Counted from the first letter of the stretch, positions 19,461 through 30,727 are shown. The stretch: 37,686 bases of DNA from Klebsiella pneumoniae (GCA_945878555.1 CAMDWI010000030.1:1-37686), one strand, 5' to 3'. Numbers and translations are program-made. The notes: a model not told the origin generated them from the letters alone.

Positions 19461-21383
19461 TTAATCTATCGAACTGCCGGCAGCGCGTAACTTCGGCTGC
19501 TCCAGCATTTCATATATCCTGTTTTCAATCTCACCGGTCTTGAACGGTTGACCCTGCACCTTGTTCAGGCCAACTGCATCGACCAGATATTTCGCCCGCA
19601 GGATAAAGCTGAGCTGTCCGAGGTTCAGCTCGGGGACCAGTACCTTGTTAAACCGCTTCAGCACCTCACCGGTGTTCGCCGGTAACGGATTCATATAGCG
19701 GATGTGCGCACACGATACCGACAGGCCACGGGCACGGGCATTGTCGACCGCATGCCGGATCGCGCCCTGGGTGCCGCCCCAGCCGACGACCAGCAAATCT
19801 CCGGACTCATCGCCGTGGACCTGCAAATCGGGGATCGACTGCACCGCACCGGCAACCTTGTTCACGCGCAGACGTGTCATCAGGTCATGGTTGTTCGCAT
19901 CGTAACTGACCTTGCCCGTGATATTTTCCTTCTCCAGTCCGCCGATCTGGTGTTCCAGTCCGGCCGTACCGGGGATAATCCACGGACGGGCACCGGTCTG
20001 CGGATCACGCGAATACGGCGGGATAAAACCATTCTCTCCGGTCGGAAAGCTCACATCAAAGCGTTTCAGTGATTCAACCTCGGGTATCCGCCAGGGCTCC
20101 GAGCCATTTGCCAGATAGCCGTCCGACAGGAAAAACACCGGCGTCATATACTGGACGGCCAGCCTGAACGCCTCGATCGCCATCTCAAAACATTCGCCCG
20201 GTGTACCCGGTGCAACCACGATGACCGGACACTCGCCATTACGGCCATAAATCACCTGCAACAGATCGGCCTGCTCGGTCTTTGTCGGCAGACCGGTAGA
20301 CGGACCGCCACGTTGTACGTCAATGATCACGACCGGCAACTCTGCCATGACGGCCAGACCGATCGCTTCTGCCTTCAGTGCGACGCCGGGACCGCTGGTG
20401 CCGGTCAGACCGAGACTGCCGCCGTAGGACGCACCAATCGCCATACCGATCGCCGAGATCTCGTCTTCCGCCTGCACCGTACGCACCCCGAAATTACGCA
20501 ACTTCGACAATTCATGCAGGATGTCACTGGCCGGAGTAATCGGATAGGAGGCATACATCAGCGGGAGGCCACAGAGTTCGGAGGCCGCGACAAAACCGAG
20601 CGCGGTCGCCTCATTACCGGTAATCCGACGGTACTCGCCCGGCGCCAGCTTCATCTTGCTGACACTGTAACGCGAGGTGAAGACCTCCAGCGTATCGGCA
20701 AAGTTGAAACCGGCCTGCAAGGCCAGTTTGTTCGCCTCGGCCAGCAGCGCCTTCTTGCCGGTAAAGATCTTGTCAATACGACGGTTGACCAGCTCCAGCG
20801 GTCGGTCGTACATCCAGCAGACCAGCCCGAGCGTAAACATGTTCTTCGTCAGCTCGGCCTGGCGTTTGCTTAGACCGACCGGCTCAACGGCAGCCACACA
20901 CACGGAGGTAATTGGCAGATCAAACACGGAATAACCGGACAGGCTGCCATCCTCACGCGGGTCGGTCACATAACCGGCCTTTTTGAGGTCGGCCTTGTCG
21001 AACGAATCATGATTGAGGATAACGGTACCGCCGGGCTTTAATTCTTTCAGATGCACCCGCAAGGCCGCCGGGTTCATCGCCACCAGTACATCGGGATGAT
21101 CTCCAGGCGTGTGGATATCAAACGAGGAAAAATTCAGCTGGAAACTGCTGACTCCGGCCAATGTACCGGCCGGGGCACGGATTTCAGCGGGGAAGTCCGG
21201 CAAGGTACTGATGTCATGCCCGACGATGGCCGAATTATCGCTGAACATCGCGCCGGTCACCTGGATACCGTCACCGGAGTCACCGGCAAAACGGATAATC
21301 ACATTTTCGATCTCTACAAACCCCTTCCCTTTCGTCGTGGTCGTATTCATCGGATTGGCCCCCGGATCTGTCTCATTTGGCAT
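19461..21383 (-). CDS. korA: 2-oxoacid:ferredoxin oxidoreductase, fused gamma-alpha subunit (KorA-like)
   Basis: A 640-residue fusion. Residues about 25-215 are the gamma domain (IRFAGDSGDGIQVTGAMF, then STLPDFPAEIRAPAGT). The alpha/pyrimidine-binding domain follows, with the signature YPITPASDILHELS near 285 and EDEISAIGMAIGASYGGSLGLTGTSGPG. The C-terminal domain runs from DLLVVGWGGTQGAIRHAV. With KorB it forms the complete catalytic unit. No ferredoxin-like delta subunit is encoded beside it, as expected for the two-subunit class. The start is uncertain: ATG at 21383 has no good ribosome site, and an ATG at 21350 (MNTTTTKGKG) is the alternative. An 8-bp inverted repeat sits 40-70 bp upstream. 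Confidence 0.93.
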   Translation of the reverse strand: MPNETDPGANPMNTTTTKGKGFVEIENVIIRFAGDSGDGIQVTGAMFSDNSAIVGHDISTLPDFPAEIRAPAGTLAGVSSFQLNFSSFDIHTPGDHPDVLVAMNPAALRVHLKELKPGGTVILNHDSFDKADLKKAGYVTDPREDGSLSGYSVFDLPITSVCVAAVEPVGLSKRQAELTKNMFTLGLVCWMYDRPLELVNRRIDKIFTGKKALLAEANKLALQAGFNFADTLEVFTSRYSVSKMKLAPGEYRRITGNEATALGFVAASELCGLPLMYASYPITPASDILHELSKLRNFGVRTVQAEDEISAIGMAIGASYGGSLGLTGTSGPGVALKAEAIGLAVMAELPVVIIDVQRGGPSTGLPTKTEQADLLQVIYGRNGECPVIVVAPGTPGECFEMAIEAFRLAVQYMTPVFFLSDGYLANGSEPWRIPEVESLKRFDVSFPTGENGFIPPYSRDPQTGARPWIIPGTAGLEHQIGGLEKENITGKVSYDANNHDLMTRLRVNKVAGAVQSIPDLQVHGDESGDLLVVGWGGTQGAIRHAVDNARARGLSVSCAHIRYMNPLPANTGEVLKRFNKVLVPELNLGQLSFILRAKYLVDAVGLNKVQGQPFKTGEIENRIYEMLEQPKLRAAGSSID

Positions 21384-21425
21384 GTCTTGGCTCGTTTACT
21401 CGTCTAAATGTTATTTTTTCCAATT

Positions 21426-21453
21426 TTAGCAATAACTCAGGATTAATTGCTAA
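21426..21453. promoter_or_regulatory. Inverted repeat, possible operator upstream of korAB
   Basis: TTAGCAAT (21426-21433) and ATTGCTAA (21446-21453) form a perfect 8-bp inverted repeat with a 12-bp spacer in the A+T-rich leader of korA. A further AATTGCT occurs at 21474-21480. The placement suits a regulator site. I do not recognise it as the site of a known factor. Confidence 0.35.
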
Positions 21454-21523
21454 TATATTGAATACCTTTCCAAAATTGCTGTTTACGCTTTCCCGCAGGT
21501 GCGGCAGCGGCGCCGCGATACAA

Positions 21524-21538
21524 CCCTCGGCCCGAGGG
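21524..21538 (-). terminator. Possible terminator hairpin after the btuB-cobO operon
   Basis: CCCTCGG-C-CCGAGGG is a perfect G+C-rich palindrome about 10 bp beyond the adenosyltransferase stop. On the minus strand it is followed by TTGTAT, a poor U-tract. It may end the operon before the korA leader. Confidence 0.35.
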
Positions 21539-21546
21539 CGGACCTC

Positions 21547-22098
21547 CTACGCTATGCGGCCTTTTTCCCAGTAAACCTCTTGCCCACCCTCCTGCCGGGC
21601 CAGCGTCCGTGCCAGCACGAACAACAGGTCCGACAATCGGTTCAGATAGATGGCCGACTGCGGATTAACAGACTCGGCCCTCCCCAGTTCAACGACACGC
21701 CGCTCGGCACGTCGACAGACCGCACGCGCCAGATGACACTGACAGGCAGCCGCGTTACCCCCAGGCAGGATAAATTCCTTCAACGCCGGCAGACTCGCGT
21801 TGTATTCATCTATCGCCTGCTCCAGTGCCTGCACATACGTCTCGCGTACAAAGGTGTGACCGGGCATCGACAACTCACCGCCAAGATCAAACAAGGCATG
21901 CTGGATGTCAGTCAGCAGGCGGGCGATGTCCGGCGGCAGGCCGGTGCTGATCAATAAACCCAGCAGGCTGTTTAATTCATCCACATCGCCCATCGCCTCT
22001 ATGCGCGGCGTGTCCTTGCCAACACGCACTCCATCACCCAGTCCGGTCGTGCCGTCATCACCGGTGCGTGTATAGATTTTTGTCAGTCGGTTACCCAT
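21547..22098 (-). CDS. PduO-type cob(I)alamin adenosyltransferase
   Basis: A 183-residue enzyme that transfers the adenosyl group of ATP to cob(I)alamin (or a corrinoid precursor) to make adenosylcobalamin. The N-terminal ATP-binding motif KIYTRTGDDGTTGLGDG is complete, followed by VDELNSLLGLL. The C-terminal helix bundle has the typical CHLARAVCRRAERRVVEL and IYLNRLSDLLFVLARTLAR with the key Arg and Asn-Arg-Leu-Ser-Asp residues. The sequence belongs to the PduO family, not the CobA/CobO P-loop family. The start lies 5 bp after the btuB stop, so it is the second gene of the riboswitch-controlled operon. It would convert imported corrinoid to coenzyme form. Confidence 0.95.
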   Translation of the reverse strand: MGNRLTKIYTRTGDDGTTGLGDGVRVGKDTPRIEAMGDVDELNSLLGLLISTGLPPDIARLLTDIQHALFDLGGELSMPGHTFVRETYVQALEQAIDEYNASLPALKEFILPGGNAAACQCHLARAVCRRAERRVVELGRAESVNPQSAIYLNRLSDLLFVLARTLARQEGGQEVYWEKGRIA

Positions 22099-22103
22099 GG
22101 CGG

Positions 22104-24116
22104 CTACCGGTAATCATAGTGCAGCGACAACATAAAATTTCGGCCCGGAGAGGGATACCAGGTCTCCACCGTGGCAAAGGACTGGCGGAAATCAAGCGCG
22201 GTATTCGCCGCATCACTGTACTGCCGATCAAACAGATTGTTCACCCGCAAGGCCAGCGTGAACTGATCCATCCGGTAGGCCACATTCATATTGCTGACCA
22301 CATGCCCCGGAAGTTCTGCAAACGTATTCGCAAAATCACCGCCGAGCACACGGTCACTCACACCGACCAGCTCCAGCCAGCCACTCAGCTGCTCGACCGG
22401 ACGGTAACTCGCACGCACACTCCCGCTGTGAGCCGCGACAAAGGTAAGGTCCGCACCGTCATACGGCCCGGTGACAAAGTGTGCATCGGTATAGCTATAG
22501 CTGGCGGCCACATCGAGCGAACGGGTGATGGCATAGCTGCCATCCAGCGTCACACCCTGACGCCGAGTATCACCGGTATTCGTATTCAGGAACAACAGCG
22601 GGTCAAACACAATCTCATCATTGATATCCAGCTGATAGACCTGCAGACTGGCGCGGGCCGCTGTCCCCTGCCATTCCACACCGATCTCGGACGACAGCCC
22701 GCTCTGGGTCGCGGGCAAGGCCACGGTTTGTCCGAATGCAAACAGGTCGGCAAAGAAATTATTGTCGGCCACCGCGGAATATTCATCCGCCGTCACAAAC
22801 CGGTAGTTACGATCCAGCCTGCCAAACACCCGCCAGTCGGGCGTAAACTGCCACGCCAGACCGAGCTCCCAGGCATGCTCGTTATCGTCTATCTCCGTCC
22901 CCTCCGGCAGCGAACGGCCGAACGCGAGTGTATCGACGAGGATATCGTTACTGACCTCGCCATAACGGCCACCGGCAATACCGGTCAGGCTGTTGGTTAA
23001 TGGCACAACGACCCGGGCATAGGCACTTTGCTGTTGCTGCGTATCATCGGTCAGACCAAAGTCAGACTGGATCCGGTAGTCGGTCGCAAACAGGTCGGCA
23101 CCGACCGTCAGCAGTGCCTCACCGGACGCCAGCGGCAGCCGTGCATTCAGTCGCGGGGTAAACTCACGGTGACGACGCCCAGAATCAAACAGCCCCGGCA
23201 TACCGCCCGAACTCAACTGGCCGGCAGTGTTACTGCGACGGCTGGTAAATTCGGCGAGCAACTCCAGACGGTCTGACAAATCCTGACGCAGTCCGACACG
23301 TCCTGCCCGCGTGTCTGTGTGGATGTAGTCGTTGGTATTCAACGCCTGCCTGCGATCCACTTCCAGTTGATCAATGAACAAGGGACCCGGTGCGCCCATC
23401 TGTTCCGCCTGTCCCTGCACCTCGACAAACAGCTGACCCGAACCATAATCATAGGCCGCCGTGGAAAACAGGTCGGTCAGCTGTAAATTATTATTGTCAC
23501 GATAATTATCATTCAGCAGTCGCCGCGCACCGGCACGGTAACTGATCCCGTTGGCATGGCTGTTCTCGACCGACGCCGACAGTGATCGGTTGTCATAACT
23601 GCCATAACCGACGTGTATGTCGATGTCTGGCCCTGCCGGTTTGCGCGTGATTACATTAATCACACCACCGACCGCCTTGTCGCCGTATAGACTGCCGAGG
23701 CTGCCGCGGACGATCTCGATCTGGTCAATACTGCTGATCGCTACCGTATTCAGATCGGGCAGGCTGTTATCGGCATTGTTAAGCCGTCGCCCGTCGACCA
23801 GGATTAAGGTGTTCTGCGGTGCGGTCGCCGAAAATCCCCTCAAGCCCACACTCGCATCCGTGCCATCACCGAACAGGTCGGAGACCTCAAGACCCCCGTT
23901 ACTGCGCAGCGCGTCCAGCATGTTCACCGCACCGCTGCGACGGATATCGTCGGCGGTGATCACGGAAATGGAGAGCGGCATATTCTTCAGCATCGATTCT
24001 GTACGTGTCGCACTGACCACTATGTTGTCCACTTCTTCTGCAATAACAGGGCTAGCGGCGTTAAAGGATAAAAGGCCCAGATACAAACTGGCCGGGACTA
24101 ATTTGACGTATGACAT
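22104..24116 (-). CDS. btuB: TonB-dependent outer-membrane cobalamin receptor (BtuB-like)
   Basis: A 670-residue outer-membrane receptor. It has a signal peptide (residues about 1-25, ending VIAEEV), a TonB box DNIVVSATR and the plug domain (MPLSISVITADDIRRSG, then the DALRSNGGLEV, VGLRGF, NTLILVDGRRLN and SIDQIEIVRGSLGSLYGDKAVGGVINVITR motifs). A 22-strand barrel region ends NLFDRQYSDAANTALDF and FMLSLHYDYR, with a terminal aromatic-rich strand. The substrate is inferred from the cobalamin riboswitch directly upstream and the adenosyltransferase gene downstream; by sequence alone it could be another siderophore/corrinoid receptor. A consensus AGGAGG lies 5 nt before the ATG. Confidence 0.9.
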   Translation of the reverse strand: MSYVKLVPASLYLGLLSFNAASPVIAEEVDNIVVSATRTESMLKNMPLSISVITADDIRRSGAVNMLDALRSNGGLEVSDLFGDGTDASVGLRGFSATAPQNTLILVDGRRLNNADNSLPDLNTVAISSIDQIEIVRGSLGSLYGDKAVGGVINVITRKPAGPDIDIHVGYGSYDNRSLSASVENSHANGISYRAGARRLLNDNYRDNNNLQLTDLFSTAAYDYGSGQLFVEVQGQAEQMGAPGPLFIDQLEVDRRQALNTNDYIHTDTRAGRVGLRQDLSDRLELLAEFTSRRSNTAGQLSSGGMPGLFDSGRRHREFTPRLNARLPLASGEALLTVGADLFATDYRIQSDFGLTDDTQQQQSAYARVVVPLTNSLTGIAGGRYGEVSNDILVDTLAFGRSLPEGTEIDDNEHAWELGLAWQFTPDWRVFGRLDRNYRFVTADEYSAVADNNFFADLFAFGQTVALPATQSGLSSEIGVEWQGTAARASLQVYQLDINDEIVFDPLLFLNTNTGDTRRQGVTLDGSYAITRSLDVAASYSYTDAHFVTGPYDGADLTFVAAHSGSVRASYRPVEQLSGWLELVGVSDRVLGGDFANTFAELPGHVVSNMNVAYRMDQFTLALRVNNLFDRQYSDAANTALDFRQSFATVETWYPSPGRNFMLSLHYDYR

Positions 24117-24237
24117 ACTGACCTCCTGCTACATGCCCTCACCCGGGCACGGATAAACATCGGAGATATCGGGAAGTCGAGGCAGATGTCGGTAACAGCC
24201 CGGCATCCGACCCTCGCCCGCCGCGATACCGGTATAC

Positions 24238-24440
24238 AAGTCAGGCCTGTCTCCGGACTTGCAGGTCAGATACAACACTCGTATCCAGGATAAATCGCCT
24301 TCCCGTGTGTACACAGTGGCGTGTGATTTACCCATAACCTGCTCACCGTTGCGGGGGCAGTGTCGGCATGATCGCATAATGGCATGTCACCGACTTCCAG
24401 TTTAACCCCGGGAGACGCGCTCCCGGGGAACCTGAACTTG
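24238..24440 (-). ncRNA. Cobalamin (B12) riboswitch controlling btuB
   Basis: Read on the minus strand, the conserved landmarks occur in the right order. They are a GTCGGTGAC stem paired to TGCCGAC, the core CACTGCCCCCGCAACGGT, then GCCACTGT and GGGAAGGC (B12-box region), and AAGTCCGGAGACAGGCC. The closing P1 stem pairs CAAGTTCAGG (24440-24431) with CCTGACTTG (24246-24238). A strong side hairpin, CCCCGGGAG/CTCCCGGGG, lies just inside the 5' end. Binding of cobalamin normally represses the downstream gene. The 120-nt expression platform contains alternative pairings near the AGGAGG: TGCCC/GGGCA directly before it, and CCGGGC at 24198-24203 able to pair with GCCCGG at 24143-24148. Translation control is therefore plausible. 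Confidence 0.93.
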
Positions 24441-24445
24441 ACGCG

Positions 24446-24474
24446 ATTCTAGGTACAGCACTGCACAATTACAA
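24446..24474 (-). promoter_or_regulatory. Promoter of the btuB riboswitch transcript
   Basis: On the minus strand, -35 TTGTAA (24474-24469), a 17-bp spacer and -10 TAGAAT (24451-24446) predict a start near 24439. That is exactly the first base of the riboswitch P1 stem. The agreement of the two independent signals supports both. Confidence 0.7.
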
Positions 24475-24509
24475 GTGACATAATTGTCTTAGCTTATTCC
24501 AATATGCAC

Positions 24510-24538
24510 TGGTCACCCCGGGACGAGAAGACTATAAT
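24510..24538 (+). promoter_or_regulatory. Promoter of the metH transcript
   Basis: A consensus -10 TATAAT lies at 24533-24538, with a partial -35 TGGTCA at 24510-24515 (4 of 6 matches) and a 17-bp spacer. The predicted start is about 24545, ten bases before the SAH riboswitch. Confidence 0.6.
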
Positions 24539-24552
24539 CACCCGCGTTACAA

Positions 24553-24626
24553 GTTCATCTGAGGAGCGTTGCGATGGGTCCGTCCCACCAGGCTCAGATG
24601 GATCCCGAAGTATAACGGCGCTCGCT
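24553..24626 (+). ncRNA. S-adenosylhomocysteine (SAH) riboswitch controlling metH
   Basis: The conserved SAH aptamer is present. P1 pairs CATCTGAG (24556-24563) with CTCAGATG (24593-24600). The core reads GAGGAGCGTTGCGAT, then CCACCAGGCTC. The downstream AACGGCGCTC forms the pseudoknot, with CGCTC (24619-24623) pairing to GAGCG (24564-24568). This class switches genes on when SAH accumulates. About 100 nt separate it from the metH start. MetH makes methionine from homocysteine, the breakdown product of SAH, so the logic fits. The expression platform is not obvious by eye. Confidence 0.9.
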
Positions 24627-24728
24627 TGAAATTGACCGGGACACCGGCATGGGCGAGACAGGACCGATAACCACTCACCGCATGTCTGTTGTTACCCTGC
24701 TATAAACAACGTACACAGATACCGGACC

Positions 24729-28436
<3,708 letters not shown>

Positions 28437-28506
28437 TAATGAGGCCCGCACCTGCGACTTCGGTCCGGGCTGATACGTGAGCAGGGTCTTCGAGAAGGTC
28501 ACCATA

Positions 28507-28530
28507 AAGACGGGGGAAAACCCCCGTCTT
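28507..28530. terminator. Perfect 10-bp hairpin between convergent metH and hicB-like gene
   Basis: AAGACGGGGG, loop AAAA and CCCCCGTCTT form a perfect stem 70 bp after metH and 9 bp after the hicB-like stop codon on the other strand. There is no long U-tract on either side, but position and strength suggest a bidirectional terminator. Confidence 0.7.
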
Positions 28531-28538
28531 AACTAGAG

Positions 28539-28778
28539 TTATGCAACAAACTGAAGTTTATTAGCGTAATCGCGACCGGAAGTGGGAGGGGGAAGTGGCT
28601 TTCCTTCCGTTTCATACAGGGTTATTGCTTCATCCACAATCTGACATAACTCATCGAATACTTCCTTCTCATTATGCCCATGGCATCCCCCGAAGATTAA
28701 TCCCGGTGCACTACCGACATAGCATTGATCTTCTTCAGACCATTCAACGATTTTTACGTACTTTGCACTACTTTTCAT
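28539..28778 (-). CDS. HicB-family protein without a HicA partner
   Basis: A 79-residue protein with the HicB partial RNase-H-like fold: YVKIVEWSEEDQCYVGSAPGLIFGG, then NEKEVFDELCQIVDEAITLYETEGKPLPPP. No DNA-binding C-terminal domain is present. HicB normally neutralises the mRNA-cleaving toxin HicA encoded next to it. Here no hicA-sized reading frame lies on either side: metH and a hairpin follow, and a membrane methyltransferase-like gene precedes. GAGGAG lies 8 nt before the ATG. It is probably an orphan antitoxin or a repurposed domain; the Tyr-rich N-terminus is also seen in stand-alone HicB-like proteins. Confidence 0.8.
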   Translation of the reverse strand: MKSSAKYVKIVEWSEEDQCYVGSAPGLIFGGCHGHNEKEVFDELCQIVDEAITLYETEGKPLPPPTSGRDYANKLQFVA

Positions 28779-28814
28779 TTTTTCGACTCCTCAATACGCC
28801 TCACGAATTAAATC

Positions 28815-29276
28815 TTACAACCACCGCTTTACTCTCGATTTGTACTCCTCAAACTCCCCACCAAACAGTGCCGAGAGCGCCCTCTCCTCCGGCACAATCT
28901 GGAACCGGTTGATATACAGCACAAAACCAGCCACACCAGGCAACGCCCACAACGAGGCAAGATAAACCGCCCACGCCAGCAGAAACAACGCAAAGCCGAC
29001 ATACATGGGGTTACGCGAGACCCGATAGATACCCGAACAGACCAGCGAGGTGGCCTTTTCCGGTTTAAGTGGATTCACGGTGGTTTTTGCCAGCCTGAAT
29101 GAAACCACACCGGCTATACAGAAAAACACACCAATCAACGCAATGGCAGAGGCGGCTATAAGTTGTGATGAATCCCCCGCCGGTACCGTGGGCGTTGAAG
29201 AGGCTATACCCCACATTGCCAGACCAACAACAAGGGCGACTATCGGCGGTGGTATCCTGTTTTCGAGTATGCGCAT
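28815..29276 (-). CDS. Isoprenylcysteine carboxyl methyltransferase (ICMT)/phospholipid methyltransferase-family membrane protein
   Basis: A 153-residue integral membrane protein with about four hydrophobic helices (residues ~10-28, 40-62, 95-115 and 117-130). The family motif is present: TSLVCSGIYRVSRNPMYVGF, and later FQIVPEERALSALFGGEFEEYKSRVKRWL. These bind S-adenosylmethionine in the prokaryotic ICMT-like/PEMT family. The methyl acceptor of such bacterial proteins is generally unknown. The start lacks a clear ribosome site. It lies 36 bp upstream of the hicB-like gene on the same strand, but the link may be accidental. Confidence 0.82.
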   Translation of the reverse strand: MRILENRIPPPIVALVVGLAMWGIASSTPTVPAGDSSQLIAASAIALIGVFFCIAGVVSFRLAKTTVNPLKPEKATSLVCSGIYRVSRNPMYVGFALFLLAWAVYLASLWALPGVAGFVLYINRFQIVPEERALSALFGGEFEEYKSRVKRWL

Positions 29277-29464
29277 ATCAGTGATATAAACAGCCTGTCT
29301 CCAGTCTCCATAACATCAAGAGTATTCGTAAAATCAATAGATTGCCAGTGTTCGCCCCCGGCAACCTGAACAGAACAAGCATGAGGTGGCATATTTGCTA
29401 AAGGACTCTTATACTTTCCCTACACTCAACAACCGCCCGGCTCGGGCGCATCAGGAGAAACACC

Positions 29465-30208
29465 ATGTTCCGTACCCTTACCCTTATGTCCGCCACTGTT
29501 GTTGCCCTGGCTTCATTTTCAGGTTTCACTCTGGCGCAGGAAGTTCCCGGTTATGTTACGGCAGCTGTTGCCGACTCTGGCCGACCGGCTGAACAGACCG
29601 CCGATGACGCCGTCCGCTTGCCCGCTGCAACCGTTGCCTTTGCGATGATTGAACAAGGCGATGTTGTAGCGGAAGTACGCCCCGGCGGTGGTTATTACAC
29701 ACGCATACTTTCCAAGGTGGTTGGTCCGAATGGCAAGGTCTATGCCGTAGAGAGCGCCGAGCGTCTGAAAGCCACACCCGACCGCATGGACAAAATCGCC
29801 GCGTTGTCAGCGACCTATCCAAACGTCAAGGTTGCCACCCCACCGTTCGCCGCACTGAACGAGATAGGCGAACCACTGGACGCCGTCTGGACCTCCGCCA
29901 ATTACCACGACATGATCAACGGCCAGACCCCTGAAGAAATGGCCGCATACAATAAAGGTGTATTTAACGCCCTGAAGCCGGGCGGTATTTATTTCATCCT
30001 CGACCATGCCGCACCGGATGGCTCAGGTCTCGCGGCCACCAAGACAACTCACCGTATCGATGCAGCGGCCGTGAAGGAACAGGTACTCGCAGCCGGCTTT
30101 ACGCTTGACGCTGAAGGCGACGCCCTCATGCGTGCCGCTGATGACCGCACCACGAAAGGTGCGTTCGAGAATTCCCAATTCATGCTGCGCTTCCGTAAAC
30201 CGCAATAA
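29465..30208 (+). CDS. Exported predicted SAM-dependent methyltransferase
   Basis: A 247-residue protein with a clear signal peptide (residues 1-24, cleavage after FTLA) and a class I methyltransferase-like fold. Motif I-like GDVVAEVRPGGGYYTRILSKVV is followed by GPNGKVYAVE, a LDAVWTSANYHDM motif-II region and LKPGGIYFILDH (motif III-like). It resembles the family of predicted periplasmic methyltransferases often found in Proteobacteria. No substrate is known, and SAM is not normally available outside the cytoplasm. AGGAGA lies 7 nt before the ATG, and a TATACT at 29410-29415 may be the -10. In the 190 bp before the gene I see nothing else. A strong hairpin follows. Confidence 0.85.
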   Translation: MFRTLTLMSATVVALASFSGFTLAQEVPGYVTAAVADSGRPAEQTADDAVRLPAATVAFAMIEQGDVVAEVRPGGGYYTRILSKVVGPNGKVYAVESAERLKATPDRMDKIAALSATYPNVKVATPPFAALNEIGEPLDAVWTSANYHDMINGQTPEEMAAYNKGVFNALKPGGIYFILDHAAPDGSGLAATKTTHRIDAAAVKEQVLAAGFTLDAEGDALMRAADDRTTKGAFENSQFMLRFRKPQ

Positions 30209-30227
30209 GCAGGTCTTTTGTAAGAAA

Positions 30228-30254
30228 CGGCGCGCGGGGATCCCTCGCGCGCCG
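30228..30254 (+). terminator. Hairpin after the exported methyltransferase gene
   Basis: CGGCGCGCG (30228-30236) pairs with CGCGCGCCG (30246-30254). The 9-nt loop is GGGATCCCT. Flanking GAAA and TTTC could extend the stem. It lies 20 bp after the stop codon and is followed by only a few Ts. Confidence 0.65.
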
Positions 30255-30308
30255 GTAGTTTCGAAAATAATTTGCGGCATGAGCAGATGCAGCGATGAAC
30301 GTTTTGTA

Positions 30309-30701
30309 CTAGCATCCACAAACAAGCTTTTTCCCGGAACGACCCTGTAGACCCCGGGTTTCGTAACCATCGCGACGCCACCAGTCGAGTCCGCCCATCA
30401 GTTCTTTCACTTTAAATCCCAATTCCGCCATGTTGAGCGCACCTTTGGTAGAGCCGTTGCAACCTATACCATCACAGTAAGTGACATAGAGCGATTGCTT
30501 ATCAAGATGAGAAGTGCTCTCGGCATTCATCAGGCGGTGAGGCAGATTAATGGCAGATGGGATATGTTCAATTTCAAATGCCTCGCTGGAGCGTGCATCG
30601 ATTACGATGATGTACTCGCCCTTGTTCAGGGCTTCGAATAAATCCCATGAATCGATTTCGTAGTTGAGTTTATCCTTGTAATACTGAACCTGGTTTCTCA
30701 T
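30309..30701 (-). CDS. Rhodanese-like domain protein
   Basis: A 130-residue single-domain rhodanese. Fold landmarks are YIIVIDARSSEAFEIEHIPSAINLP (CH2A-like), then the active loop YCDGIGCNGSTKGA with the likely sulfur-carrying Cys76 and a second Cys81, and the closing MAELGFKVKELMGGLDWWRRDGY. Such proteins move sulfane sulfur between small thiols or proteins. The loop is longer than the usual six residues, and the C-terminus ends in an extra Cys-Gly-Cys, which could be a metal or redox site (inference). It faces the exported methyltransferase gene tail-to-tail across the hairpin. It has no obvious operon partner. Confidence 0.85.
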   Translation of the reverse strand: MRNQVQYYKDKLNYEIDSWDLFEALNKGEYIIVIDARSSEAFEIEHIPSAINLPHRLMNAESTSHLDKQSLYVTYCDGIGCNGSTKGALNMAELGFKVKELMGGLDWWRRDGYETRGLQGRSGKKLVCGC

Positions 30702-30727
30702 TGGTTTTCTCTAGACACGTTTATAGG

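Noticed and set aside
22068..23000. A 310-codon open frame opposite btuB
   Set aside because: A shadow of the receptor gene; composition is basic and repetitive and there is no recognisable domain.
24129..24377. An 82-codon frame in the btuB leader
   Set aside because: It lies inside the cobalamin riboswitch and its platform; the bases are explained by RNA structure.
29388..29400. Sigma-54-like TGGCAT with TTGCT before the exported methyltransferase gene
   Set aside because: The GG and GC elements are 9 bp apart instead of 12.
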